From Anaeromassilibacillus senegalensis (GTDB taxonomy: Bacteria > Bacillota > Clostridia > Oscillospirales > Acutalibacteraceae): a stretch of 64,000 nt of DNA. The notes beneath the pieces are model-generated. The model ran no database searches and was not told where the DNA came from. It was given only the letters and a program-made list of their open reading frames with translations. Shown piece after piece: positions 8,616 through 16,862 of this stretch (positions are counted from its first letter, which is position 1; each line of letters opens with the position of its first letter). Both the position numbers and the translations under genes were made by a program. Location of the stretch: positions 62,001 to 126,000 of the forward strand of contig NZ_JAFBIT010000003.1 of assembly GCF_021531715.1 (NCBI RefSeq). Reading direction: 5' to 3'.

Positions 8616-9860
8616 ATGAAACAGCAGGATGAACGCTTTTTGCAGGCGCTTGCCGCCGCATTGAAGCATGAAAAAACCGCATGGGAGACGGCTTTCCCCG
8701 CGCAGGACTGGCTCGGCCTGTTCGAGTGCGCGGAAAAGCACCACGTCCTTCCGATGATCTACGAAGCGGTCTACGACTGCCCGGCGGCGCGAGAGCTCGA
8801 CCCCACCTTCCTGCTGCCGTTCAAGCGCAGGACGATCCAGCAGGTCACGCTGCAGGCCATCAAGACCGGCGCGTTTCTGCAGCTTTACGCGCACCTGCAG
8901 AAAGCCGGTATCCGGCCGCTTGTCGTGAAGGGCATCGTCTGCCGGGCGCTTTACCCGGATCCGGACGCCCGCGTGTCCGGCGACGAGGACGTGTGGGTGC
9001 AGCCAGAGCAGTTTTCCGCGTGCCACGAGGCGCTTTTGGCGTTCGGCATGCAGCCCGCGGAACCGGAAAAGGACATCGAGACGGCTTATGAAGTGGCGTA
9101 CGGCAAACCGGGCAGCCCGCTCTATATCGAGCTGCACAAATCGCTTTTCCCGCCGGATTCCGAGGCCTACGGCGACCTGAACCGCTTCTTTGCGGGCGCG
9201 CACGACCGCGCGGCTGTCGTCTCCGTGCAGGGCGCGGCGGTTTCCACGCTGAATAGTACGGACCACCTCTTTTATCTGATTTGCCACGCGTTCAAGCATT
9301 TTCTCCACAGCGGTTTCGGCATTCGGCAGGTGTGCGACATCGCGCTGTTCGCGAACGCATACGGCGATGGGATCGACTGGCCCCGTCTGCTTGCGCAGTG
9401 CACGGAGATCCATGCCGAAAAATTCTCGGCGGCGCTGTTTCATATCGGGGAAAAATACCTCGGTTTTTCGCCGGAGAAGGCGTACCTGCCGCCGCTGTGG
9501 ACGGAAATTGCGGTGGATGAGACCGCCTTGCTGGAGGATCTGCTTTCCGGCGGCGTCTACGGCGCGGCCGACCGGAACCGCCTGCACAGCAGCACCATTA
9601 CCCTGAACGCCGTGGCTGCGCAGAAGCAGGGCGGCAAAGCGAAGCGCAATGTGCTGAAAACGGTGTTCCCCTCGGCAAAGGCGCTTTCGGGCCGTTACCC
9701 GTATCTGAAAAAATACCCGTTTCTTCTGCCGGCCGCGTGGGGCGACCGCCTCCTGAAATACCGGAAGGAGACAGCCGCCGGAAACGGCGCGGCGGAGAGC
9801 ATCCGCATCGGCAGCCAGCGCATTGAGCTGATGAAGCAGTATGGTATTCTCAAGAAATAA
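8616..9860 (+). CDS. Uncharacterised nucleotidyltransferase-family protein (NTP_transf_5 type)
   Basis: A 414-residue protein of the PF14907-type nucleotidyltransferase family. An N-terminal helical region (KHHVLPMIYEAV) leads to the catalytic core near residues 90-160: PLVVKGIVCRALYPDPDARVSGDEDVWV, where the G-D-x-D-V acidic pair fits the metal-binding motif, and YIELHKSLFP supplies the third acidic residue. The C-terminal half is helical (STDHLFYLICHAFKHFLHSG). These proteins are often near sugar or peptide modification genes; none is seen here, so the substrate is unknown. A terminator follows the stop. Confidence 0.75.
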   Translation: MKQQDERFLQALAAALKHEKTAWETAFPAQDWLGLFECAEKHHVLPMIYEAVYDCPAARELDPTFLLPFKRRTIQQVTLQAIKTGAFLQLYAHLQKAGIRPLVVKGIVCRALYPDPDARVSGDEDVWVQPEQFSACHEALLAFGMQPAEPEKDIETAYEVAYGKPGSPLYIELHKSLFPPDSEAYGDLNRFFAGAHDRAAVVSVQGAAVSTLNSTDHLFYLICHAFKHFLHSGFGIRQVCDIALFANAYGDGIDWPRLLAQCTEIHAEKFSAALFHIGEKYLGFSPEKAYLPPLWTEIAVDETALLEDLLSGGVYGAADRNRLHSSTITLNAVAAQKQGGKAKRNVLKTVFPSAKALSGRYPYLKKYPFLLPAAWGDRLLKYRKETAAGNGAAESIRIGSQRIELMKQYGILKK

Positions 9861-9864
9861 AGCA

Positions 9865-9895
9865 AGGCCGCTCTGTGAGGGGCGGTCTTTTTGCC
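9865..9895 (+). terminator. Terminator after the nucleotidyltransferase gene
   Basis: GGCCGCTC and GGGGCGGTC pair around TGTGA, followed by TTTTT. Confidence 0.75.
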
Positions 9896-9924
9896 TTGAC
9901 AACGGCGGCCGGGAACAGTATACT
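9896..9924 (+). promoter_or_regulatory. Promoter of the zinc-ribbon membrane protein gene
   Basis: TTGACA (9896-9901) and TATACT (9919-9924) with a 17-base spacer. Confidence 0.75.
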
Positions 9925-9961
9925 GAAATTGGAATCTGTCGAATTTTGGGAGGCATGGAAC

Positions 9962-10435
9962 ATGGCAAGATGCAATCGATGCGGGGCGATCTATCAGGAT
10001 GGCGCGCCGTACTGTCCGAACTGCGGGGCGCAGGAACCCATTTATGAGCAGCAGGCGTATCAGCCGCCGCAGCAGACGGGGTACAGCCAGCCGCCGGTGT
10101 ACAATCCGCCGCCGGTGCAGCCGCCGTATACGCCCGTGCAGCCCACAAACCCGTATTATGTGGCGCCTCAACCGCCGCAGCCGCCGTACAACGGCATGTC
10201 GATCGCGGGCTTTGTCCTCTCGTGCGTGTCGATGGTACTGTGCTGCTTCCCGATCACGGCGATCATCGGCCTGATCCTGTCCATCGTCAGCTTGCCGCAG
10301 ATGACCAAAACCGGCGAGCGGGGCAAGGGGCTCGCGATTGCCGGCCTGATTCTGAACGGCCTTGTGATCCTGTTCTGGATCGTTATGCTGATCCTGTCGC
10401 TCTGCGGCGTCTATGTGGACAGCCTGCTTTATTAA
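9962..10435 (+). CDS. Zinc-ribbon, proline-rich DUF4190-type membrane protein
   Basis: A 157-residue protein starting at ATG 9962 after GGGAGG. The N-terminus is a zinc ribbon with C-x2-C pairs (CNRCG and CPNCG, residues 4-23). A Pro/Tyr/Gln-rich linker (about residues 25-75) follows, then two membrane helices: one from IAGFVLSCVSMVLCCFPITA and one near the C-terminus. Between them lies GERGKGLAIAGLILNG, the typical DUF4190 pattern. The architecture resembles the TM2 proteins at 1.3-2.4 kb. No function is known. It has its own promoter and terminator. Confidence 0.8.
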   Translation: MARCNRCGAIYQDGAPYCPNCGAQEPIYEQQAYQPPQQTGYSQPPVYNPPPVQPPYTPVQPTNPYYVAPQPPQPPYNGMSIAGFVLSCVSMVLCCFPITAIIGLILSIVSLPQMTKTGERGKGLAIAGLILNGLVILFWIVMLILSLCGVYVDSLLY

Positions 10436-10446
10436 CCGAAAGCCAA

Positions 10447-10481
10447 AGGGTAAGCCCGAATGCGCGGGGCTTACCCTTTTT
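10447..10481 (+). terminator. Terminator
   Basis: GGGTAAGCCC pairs with GGGCTTACCC across a short loop, followed by TTTTT. Confidence 0.85.
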
Positions 10482-10506
10482 GTGTGCCGGAATGCATGAA
10501 AAACGC

Positions 10507-10537
10507 AAAAAGACCGCCCCAGTGGAGCGGTCTTTTA
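10507..10537 (-). terminator. Terminator of rpsT
   Basis: On the minus strand AAAAGACCGCTCC pairs with GGGGCGGTCTTTTT. It lies 20 bases past the rpsT stop codon. Confidence 0.8.
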
Positions 10538-10556
10538 AGCTTTGCGATTTTGGAAG

Positions 10557-10817
10557 TTACGCGCCCGCGTTGAGTTTCTTATCGAGTGCGGACTTCTTTC
10601 TGGCAGCCGTATTCTTGTGCAGAATACCCTTCGCGGCAGCCTGGTCGATCTTCTTGACAGCGACCTTGACAGCCTCCGCCTTGTCAGCAGCATTGGACTC
10701 GATCGCGACGTTTGCCTTCTTGATCTCCGTCTTGAGCTGAGAGTTGATCATCTTGTTCTGCAGGGTCTTTGCAGCAGCGACCTTTACGCGCTTCTTAGCC
10801 GATTTAATGTTAGGCAC
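10557..10817 (-). CDS. rpsT: 30S ribosomal protein S20
   Basis: An 86-residue basic helical protein beginning [14 protein letters not shown], the family signature, and containing [20 protein letters not shown] near the C-terminus. The start is GTG at 10817, with a GAGGAGG site 8 bases upstream; a longer in-frame reading to 11006 is not supported. S20 binds 16S rRNA in the body of the small subunit. It is monocistronic with its own terminator. Confidence 0.95.
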   Translation of the reverse strand: MPNIKSAKKRVKVAAAKTLQNKMINSQLKTEIKKANVAIESNAADKAEAVKVAVKKIDQAAAKGILHKNTAARKKSALDKKLNAGA

Positions 10818-11122
10818 AGTGGACACCTCCTCGATAACAGGATTATAGTACGGCGAAACCGCCTGAACCGTATTGGTGGGCATAGATTCGCCTAAAACTC
10901 CAATAACGCAGAAATAATGATACCACATCGCCCCGGAAAAAGCAAGCGTTTTTTCCGGTTTTTTCGCAAAACACGCCTTGTGGATGCAGGTTTTCCGAAA
11001 GACCACAAGATGCGGGGCCGCGCCGCATTTTTCTGTGGATTTTTTCGGCGCACTGCCTTATAATGAAAACAGAAAGACCGGCACGCCGCGCGGGTGCGCC
11101 GAAAGCGAACGGAGGAATTATC

Positions 11123-11956
11123 ATGTCAAAATTTTTCACGGCCCATAAGATTTATGAAAACGTCACGCAGATCGGCGGACTTGGCGGCGAGCTGTGCTAT
11201 CTCATCGAGGGCGAGGAGCGCGCGCTGCTGATCGACGGCCTGACCGGCATCGGCAGCCTGAAAGCGTTTGTGCGCGAGCTGACCGACCTGCCTGTGGAGC
11301 TTGTGCTCACGCACGGCCATGTCGACCATGCGGGCGCGTCGTTTGAATACGGTGTCTGCCGCGTGAACCCGGCGGACGTCGCGCTGCTCTACGAGCACGG
11401 CGATCCCGCGCGCCGGTATGAGTTCGTCACGCGCGGCAAGCCGGAGGGTGCATTCTTGCCGCGTATGGACGACGTGGTGCCGCTCTGCGCGGTGCGCACG
11501 CTGCCCGTCTGCGACGGCGACAAGTTCGATCTCGGCGGCATCACACTGGAGGCGGTCGCCGTGCCGGGCCACACGAAGGGCACGCTGGCGTTCCTCGATC
11601 GCGCGCACCGCACGGTTTATTCCGGCGATGCCTGTAACCCAAATACGCTGCTCGCCCTGCCGTGCTCCACGACGATCGAGACGTACAAGCAGAGCCTTCT
11701 GCACTTCGCGTCGTTTATGGATGCATTCGACGTGCTGTACGGCGGCCACGGAACCGGCGCCGTGCCGAAATGTATCATCGATGAGGCGCTCGAGCTGTGC
11801 GACGAGATTATGGCGGGCACGGACGATCAGTACCCGATGGCGTTCCTCGGACGCAATTTCCTCTATGCGCGCAGCTTCACCGGCGACTTTAAGCGCCGTG
11901 ACGGCAAGCTCGCGAATATCGCCTACAAGAAGGAAACGATTTTCAACGAGAGGTGA
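11123..11956 (+). CDS. MBL-fold metallo-hydrolase
   Basis: A 277-residue metallo-beta-lactamase-fold protein. ATG 11123 follows GGAGG. The metal ligands are seen in LTHGHVDHAG (HxHxDH, about residues 62-67), VPGHTKGT and YSGDAC, with a C-terminal GGHGTG histidine. Glyoxalase II-like and other thioester or phosphoester hydrolases share this set; which one applies here is not visible. There is no signal peptide, so it is cytosolic. The next gene starts 5 bases after its stop, suggesting co-transcription with a DUF4434 protein. Confidence 0.85.
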   Translation: MSKFFTAHKIYENVTQIGGLGGELCYLIEGEERALLIDGLTGIGSLKAFVRELTDLPVELVLTHGHVDHAGASFEYGVCRVNPADVALLYEHGDPARRYEFVTRGKPEGAFLPRMDDVVPLCAVRTLPVCDGDKFDLGGITLEAVAVPGHTKGTLAFLDRAHRTVYSGDACNPNTLLALPCSTTIETYKQSLLHFASFMDAFDVLYGGHGTGAVPKCIIDEALELCDEIMAGTDDQYPMAFLGRNFLYARSFTGDFKRRDGKLANIAYKKETIFNER

Positions 11957-11961
11957 ACGGC

Positions 11962-13026
11962 GTGAAAAAGCCGAAGAATAAAAAGCGCCGCCGCATCGTC
12001 CTGCTCTGTGCCGCCGGACTGCTCGTTGCGGCGGGCATCGGCGCGGCGCTGTTCCTGATCCGCGACCCGAACTACTATAAAACCGTGCAGAAGGAACCGC
12101 CGGAGATCACGCCCGCCGCGACCGGCTCGTTCCTCCAGCCGTGGTACTGCGCGGACTGGACGGAAAATGACTTTGCGGCACATATGGAGCAGCTTCTCGC
12201 GCTCGGTGCGGACAAGCTGATTTTGCAGTGGACGGCCGATACGCCCGAGGGAAAGATTCAGTCGGTGTTTTACGACACAGCGCTGCCGGAGGATTTCTTC
12301 GCGGAGGACGCCGAGCGCCACCCGCAGATGCTTGAAAACTGCCTGGCTGCCGCTGAAAAAACAGGCGTCAAGGTGTTTATCGGGCTGAACCTCGCGGACG
12401 AATGGTGGGACTTCGCGGTGAAAAAAGAAGCGTGGCGCGAAAAGCAAAATGCGGTCTCCGAAGCGATGGCACGGGAAATCTACGCGCTCTACGCGGAAAA
12501 ATACCCGAACGCCTTTCACGGCTGGTACTGGGCGTGGGAGCTGACAAACGGCTTTCGCGGCGCGGAGGACGCCGCTGCGCTGATCAACGCTGACCTCGCC
12601 GTGCTGACGGAGCTGAACTCCGACCTGCCGCTTTTACTCTCGCCGTTCAATTCCAAAAATTCCAGCTATAAGAGCGCCGAACGCGAGTGGACGGACTTCT
12701 TCGCGCAGGTGGATTTCCGCCCCGGCGACATCTTCTGCCTGCAGGACGCGATCGGCGCGGGATGGATCGGACTGGATGACCTCGATTACTACTACGCCGC
12801 CGTCAAGCGCGCGGTAGAGACAAAGCCGGAGCTGCGCTTCTGGGCGAACTGCGAGAATTTCACAAAGGACTACAAGCCTGCCGAAACGGAGCGTTTTAAA
12901 ACGCAGCTCGATACCGCCGCGCGGTACACGGAAGAGATCGTCAGCTTTTCACTTTCCCACTATTACCTGAATCCCGAATTCGGCACCGAACCGCGGGAAA
13001 GCTACTGCGAAATGCTGGAAAGATAA
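11962..13026 (+). CDS. DUF4434 membrane-anchored putative glycoside hydrolase-like protein
   Basis: A 354-residue protein. The second GTG (11962) is preferred because AGAGG sits 8 bases before it; GTG 11953 overlaps that site. Residues 1-30 hold a basic stretch and one membrane helix (RIVLLCAAGLLVAAGIGAAL). The rest matches DUF4434, a TIM-barrel domain related to glycoside hydrolases, with GSFLQPWYCADWT, ADKLILQWTAD, WYWAWELTNGF, where a glutamate follows the barrel strand, and LLSPFNS. It is probably exported and tethered. The substrate is unknown. Confidence 0.75.
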   Translation: MKKPKNKKRRRIVLLCAAGLLVAAGIGAALFLIRDPNYYKTVQKEPPEITPAATGSFLQPWYCADWTENDFAAHMEQLLALGADKLILQWTADTPEGKIQSVFYDTALPEDFFAEDAERHPQMLENCLAAAEKTGVKVFIGLNLADEWWDFAVKKEAWREKQNAVSEAMAREIYALYAEKYPNAFHGWYWAWELTNGFRGAEDAAALINADLAVLTELNSDLPLLLSPFNSKNSSYKSAEREWTDFFAQVDFRPGDIFCLQDAIGAGWIGLDDLDYYYAAVKRAVETKPELRFWANCENFTKDYKPAETERFKTQLDTAARYTEEIVSFSLSHYYLNPEFGTEPRESYCEMLER

Positions 13027-13094
13027 AGGCGCTGCGGCGGGAGAAAATGCGCCGAAAGATCGACAGGGTTTTGACAAATGGATAGAAATACCCC

Positions 13095-13123
13095 TTGATT
13101 TATCCCCGGGAATACACTATAAT
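13095..13123 (+). promoter_or_regulatory. Promoter of ldh
   Basis: TTGATT (13095-13100) and TATAAT (13118-13123) with a 17-base spacer, 81 bases before the start codon. Confidence 0.65.
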
Positions 13124-13204
13124 ATATAAGACAGTACCGCGCGCTTTTGCGGCGGTCAAACATGCACGAGCATAAACGCTTGAAAGGATCAGGGTGAACA
13201 CGCT

Positions 13205-14149
13205 ATGAATAAAATCACCATCATCGGCAGCGGCAGCGTCGGCGCAACAATCGCATACACGCTGACTGTTATGGGCGTTGCCTCCGAAATTGTCATGATT
13301 GACATCAACAACAACAAGGCGCTCGGCGAGGCGCTCGATATCCGTCAGGGTACACCGTTCTGCAGCCCCTGCTCGGTCTATGCGGGCAGCTATGCGGACA
13401 GCAAGGATTCGGACATCGTCATCATCACCTCCGGTGTGGCGCGCAAGCCGGGTCAGTCCAGACTGGATCTCGCCCAGACGAACGTCAACATCATCAAGAG
13501 CATCATTCCGAACATCACGCGCTATGCACCGGATGCGATTTATCTCATCGTCAGCAACCCGGTCGATATTCTGACATACACCTTCTGCAAGTGCTCCGGT
13601 CTGCCGCAGTCCCGCATCATCGGCTCCGGTACGATTCTCGACACCGCGCGTCTGCGTGCGCGCCTCTCGGAGTACTTCTCCATCAACCAGCTCAACGTGC
13701 ACGCGTACGTGCTCGGCGAGCACGGCGACAGCTCCTTTGTCCCGTGGTCCCTCGCGAACATTTCGAACATCCCGGTGCAGGACTACCACAGCTCTGTTGA
13801 GGGTTCGAACATGCTCGTACCGCCGCTCGATTTTGCCGAGGTTGAGAAGTATGTCCGCAAGTCCGGCGGCCGCGTCATCGAGAGAAAAGGCGCGACGTTC
13901 TATGCAGTTTCCGTTTCCGTCTGCCACATCGTCAAGTGCATCCTGACCGGCATCGACACCACAATGACCGTCTCCACGATGCTCAACGGCGAATACGGCA
14001 TCGATGACGTCTGCCTCAGCCTTGTGAACATTGTCGGTCACAAGGGTGCGGAGAGCAAGATTCTTCTCCCGCTCAACGACACGGAGCGCGCCTCCCTCGT
14101 CAAGAGCGCTGAGTGCCTGAAGGAAATTATCCGTCAGGTCGAGATCTGA
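13205..14149 (+). CDS. ldh: L-lactate dehydrogenase
   Basis: A 314-residue NAD-dependent L-lactate dehydrogenase, reducing pyruvate to L-lactate in the cytosol. The Rossmann motif IGSGSVGATIA is at the N-terminus. RKPGQSRLDL carries the mobile-loop arginine and the glutamine typical of lactate rather than malate specificity. DTARLRARL has the substrate-binding arginine and GEHGDSSF the catalytic histidine. AAAGGATC precedes ATG 13205. It is a single-gene unit between its promoter and a terminator. A D-lactate dehydrogenase gene lies 2.7 kb downstream on the other strand. Confidence 0.93.
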   Translation: MNKITIIGSGSVGATIAYTLTVMGVASEIVMIDINNNKALGEALDIRQGTPFCSPCSVYAGSYADSKDSDIVIITSGVARKPGQSRLDLAQTNVNIIKSIIPNITRYAPDAIYLIVSNPVDILTYTFCKCSGLPQSRIIGSGTILDTARLRARLSEYFSINQLNVHAYVLGEHGDSSFVPWSLANISNIPVQDYHSSVEGSNMLVPPLDFAEVEKYVRKSGGRVIERKGATFYAVSVSVCHIVKCILTGIDTTMTVSTMLNGEYGIDDVCLSLVNIVGHKGAESKILLPLNDTERASLVKSAECLKEIIRQVEI

Positions 14150-14172
14150 TTCGTATAAGCTTTATCGATTCA

Positions 14173-14211
14173 AAAGCACGAAGGAATTTCGGTTCCTCCG
14201 TGCTTTTTCTC
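14173..14211. terminator. Bidirectional terminator between ldh and the mutS2-like gene
   Basis: AAGCACGAAGGAA pairs with TTCCTCCGTGCTT across TTTCGG and has T-rich tails on both strands. The two genes converge here. Confidence 0.8.
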
Positions 14212-14213
14212 GT

Positions 14214-16157
14214 TTATAAATCTTCAATTTCCGTGTCGCAGCTCGCCTCCACGCCGGTGTGGCCCTTGTCCATCTTGTGCCGGGCCTTGCGGTTTTCCAC
14301 GGTGTCAAAGATGATGGAAAAGTCGTAATCCGGCGGGTAGAGCTCGCTCGCCTTGGTCTGGAGCTTCAAGCGGTTGTGCTTCACGCGGTACTTGCGCCCC
14401 TGCACCTGCACGACGAGCGTGCCGGTCTCATCGGCGGGCTGATAGATGATGCCGATCTTCTTGCCCGGATAGACGAAAACGGAATCGCCAAGCCCGAACT
14501 GCTGCGCGTGCGCGGGGATTGTCTTTTGGCGCGGCGCTTTTTCGATCTGGCTCTTCTTATGCGGCGCGGCGGGCGCGTTTTCGAGTGGGGTGAAGTTGAG
14601 AGCGCACTCGGGCGTATCCGACCGGCCGTACGTCACGCTTTTCGCGTAGTCGAGCAAATGCGCGGGATAGCCGAGCCGCTGGGCGATGTAAAACGCGCAG
14701 CTTTCGCCCGCTTCGCCGATGACGAGCCGGTATTCGGGGCGGAGCGTCTCACGGTCAAACGTCATGCGCGCGTTCAGAACGCCCTCCGCCTTTTCGGCGT
14801 ACTGCTTCACCTCCGCATAGTGCGTCGTCGCGAGGAACAGGCAGCCCCGGCGGCGCAGCTCCTCGAGAATCGAGACGGCAATGCCCATGCCCTCGGCGGG
14901 GTCGGTGCCCGAGCCGAGCTCGTCGAGTAAAACGAGCGAATCGCGCGCTGTGCCGTTCAGAATGTCGATGATGTTCGTGATGTGCGCGGAGAACGTCGAG
15001 AGATTCTGCGTGATGTCCTGCCGGTCGCCGATGTCGCACAGCACATTGCCGTTCATGCAGATTTCGGCACTTTCGCAGGGCAGGTGCAGGCCGCACTGCG
15101 CCATCACCGAGAACAGCCCAACGAGCTTGAGCGTCACGGTTTTGCCGCCGGTGTTCGGGCCGGTGATGACGATGCCGCGGATCTTCTGCCCGTGGCGCTC
15201 CTGCCCGATTTCAAAATCGACCGGCACGCAGTCGTCGCGGTTCAAAAGCGGGTGTCGCCCCTTGACGATCTTCATACGGCGCTCGGTGTTGAGCTGCGGC
15301 GCTGAGCCGTCCGTCTCGAGGCTCAGCTTTCCCTTCGCAAAGGCGAAGTCGAGCGACTCAATCGTTTCGGCGTTCAGCCGGATCACCGTGTCCTGTTCGG
15401 CGACGAGCGCGGAGAGCGTGTAGAGAATCTTGTCGATCTCGACGGTCTCCTCCGTCTCGAGCAGCGCGAGCTTCTCCGTGAAGCGGTGGATCGCGCTCGG
15501 CTCGATGAAGCAGGTGGAGCCCGCCGAGGAGGTCGCGATCACCGTGCCGGCAACCTGATTCTTGTAGTTTTTCGAGACCGGCAGCGTGTAGTGCCCGTTC
15601 TTGACGGACACAAAGCTGTCCGTGCAGTATTTCTTGTGGCTCTTCAGAAGCTCATCCATCTTTGTTTTGATCTGCCCGCGCGCGTTTTCCATCTGGCGGC
15701 GGATGTCCCGCAGCGCCTTGGTGGCGTTGGAATCGACGCCGCTGCCCGAGATGCACCGGTGAATTTCGAGCGTGAGCTCCTCGAGCGGGTCGAGCACCGC
15801 GCCGTTGAAGGCGAGCGACGCGCCGGTGCTCTCGGCTTTTTTGAGGTAGGCCTTGAGCCGCTTGCAGGCCGCGCCGAAGGCGGCGCAGGAAAGAAGCTGC
15901 TCGGACGTGAGCAGCGCGCCCTTTTCCGCGAGCGTCAGCGCGGTTTTCACGGCGGCGGTGTCGGGCAGCGGCGGCAGTCCGGCGAAGTCGAGAATTTTCC
16001 GCGCGCCGTCGGTTTCGCGCAGCGCGCCGCTCAGGCGCACCTCGCTTAAAATCGGCGTGAGCGCTGCAAGCCGCTCCTTTGCGCTCTGCGTCGCGGCATA
16101 GGAGACGAGCTGTTCGCGTATTTTATCAAACTCCAGGGTTTCGAGTGCATTTTGCAT
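14214..16157 (-). CDS. MutS2-like ATPase lacking the Smr nuclease domain
   Basis: A 647-residue MutS2-type protein, shorter than the usual 780-790. It has the MutS2 core clamp region, Walker A GPNTGGKT (residues 333-340) and Walker B LVLLDELGSGTDP (about 407-419). It then has FLATTHYAEVK and a C-terminal KOW-like part (FGLGDSVFVYPGKKIG) but no Smr domain. ATG 16157 follows GGAGGATA; longer readings run into the leader. MutS2 acts on recombination and, in Bacillus, on collided ribosomes; without Smr it can bind and hydrolyse ATP but should not cut. The leader carries a small ORF and an attenuator, so expression is probably controlled before translation. Confidence 0.85.
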   Translation of the reverse strand: MQNALETLEFDKIREQLVSYAATQSAKERLAALTPILSEVRLSGALRETDGARKILDFAGLPPLPDTAAVKTALTLAEKGALLTSEQLLSCAAFGAACKRLKAYLKKAESTGASLAFNGAVLDPLEELTLEIHRCISGSGVDSNATKALRDIRRQMENARGQIKTKMDELLKSHKKYCTDSFVSVKNGHYTLPVSKNYKNQVAGTVIATSSAGSTCFIEPSAIHRFTEKLALLETEETVEIDKILYTLSALVAEQDTVIRLNAETIESLDFAFAKGKLSLETDGSAPQLNTERRMKIVKGRHPLLNRDDCVPVDFEIGQERHGQKIRGIVITGPNTGGKTVTLKLVGLFSVMAQCGLHLPCESAEICMNGNVLCDIGDRQDITQNLSTFSAHITNIIDILNGTARDSLVLLDELGSGTDPAEGMGIAVSILEELRRRGCLFLATTHYAEVKQYAEKAEGVLNARMTFDRETLRPEYRLVIGEAGESCAFYIAQRLGYPAHLLDYAKSVTYGRSDTPECALNFTPLENAPAAPHKKSQIEKAPRQKTIPAHAQQFGLGDSVFVYPGKKIGIIYQPADETGTLVVQVQGRKYRVKHNRLKLQTKASELYPPDYDFSIIFDTVENRKARHKMDKGHTGVEASCDTEIEDL

Positions 16158-16184
16158 AAGGTATCCTCCATGAAATAAAAAAGT

Positions 16185-16211
16185 CCGCAGGTACTCCGGT
16201 TGTACCTGCGG
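16185..16211 (-). terminator. Attenuator terminator before the mutS2-like gene
   Basis: A perfect 10-bp stem (CCGCAGGTAC with GTACCTGCGG, 7-base loop), followed on the minus strand by ACTTTTTTATTT, lies 28 bases before the start codon. Confidence 0.8.
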
Positions 16212-16362
16212 ATACGCACAAAAGGACGCAAAGCAGCGCGCGGCTCTGCGAAAAGGTGAACGTATCGGCTGAAAGGCGCAAACAGAGTACACAAATTCAA
16301 GACGTGCCGCACGCGGTACGCCCTTTGGGTGTCTGTTTACCGCCGGTCAAAGTCTCAGAGAC

Positions 16363-16392
16363 TCAGACCGACGCACCTGCCGATAATGTCAT
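16363..16392 (-). CDS. Leader peptide MTLSAGASV
   Basis: ATG 16392 follows AGAAAGGAAAAGG and encodes nine residues before TGA. The last codons lie in the 5' arm of a hairpin, so a ribosome at the end of this ORF would open it. It is too short to act as a protein; a regulatory role in the attenuator is inferred. Confidence 0.5.
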   Translation of the reverse strand: MTLSAGASV

Positions 16393-16538
16393 AAAACCTT
16401 TTCCTTTCTGAATATGCAATGGGATCATGCTCAGAATAACACGAAGCCCGGCGCTTGTCAAGGTCGGGCTTGTTTTGCTGCGGGTTTTGTAGTAAAATCC
16501 ATCTGTAAACCGATCGGACAGAGAAAAGAGGAACCAAC

Positions 16539-16862
16539 ATGGAGCATCTTTACAGCCGCATCACCTTCGAGGAGGCGAAGCGGATCATGGATACAGAGCC
16601 GGCGCATGTGCTTTTTGACGTGCGCGAGGAGGAAGAATACGTCACGGGACACGCGGCGGACGCCGTCCTGTTCCCGGTCGATACGATCACGGCCGAAACC
16701 GCGGCGGAGCGGATCCCTACCCCCGACACGCCGGTGCTGCTCTACTGCCGCAGCGGACGGCGCAGCCGTGAGGCGGCGGAAAAGCTCATCGCCTTCGGCT
16801 ACACGCGCGTCTATGATGTCGGCAGTCTCGTCGGCTGGCCCTACGGGTTGGAGTGGGGCTAA
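16539..16862 (+). CDS. Single-domain rhodanese
   Basis: A 107-residue rhodanese-fold protein. It has the entry motif LFDVREEEEYVTGHAADAVLFP, the active-site loop YCRSGRRSREAA with the catalytic cysteine, and the closing segment YDVGSLVGWPYG. Rhodaneses move sulfane sulfur between thiols. GAGGAACCAAC precedes ATG 16539. Its stop codon overlaps the end of the convergent D-lactate dehydrogenase gene by 4 bases. No signal peptide is seen, so it is cytosolic. Confidence 0.88.
   Translation: MEHLYSRITFEEAKRIMDTEPAHVLFDVREEEEYVTGHAADAVLFPVDTITAETAAERIPTPDTPVLLYCRSGRRSREAAEKLIAFGYTRVYDVGSLVGWPYGLEWG

Larger units (their letters stand above)
16165..16440 (-). promoter_or_regulatory. Structured leader with translation-coupled attenuator upstream of the mutS2-like gene
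   Basis: The roughly 250-base leader on the minus strand has four parts in order. First is a 9-codon ORF. Second is a nested hairpin (CGGTC-GTCTC/GAGAC-GACCG) that includes the ORF stop codon. Third is a region able to pair AAACAGA with TCTGTTT. Last is an intrinsic terminator. The segment GTACC-GCG-TGCGG (16307-16319, minus) matches the 3' arm of the terminator apart from a 3-base insertion, so it can pair with the terminator 5' arm as an antiterminator. This is the layout of ribosome-sensing attenuators. Known Rfam membership was not recognised. Confidence 0.6.

Noticed and set aside
16300-16330. Possible T-box in the mutS2-like leader, from the ACCGCG sequence
   Set aside because: The bases before ACC are GCGT, not the TGGN needed to pair with the tRNA end, and no specifier stem or AGTA bulge was seen.
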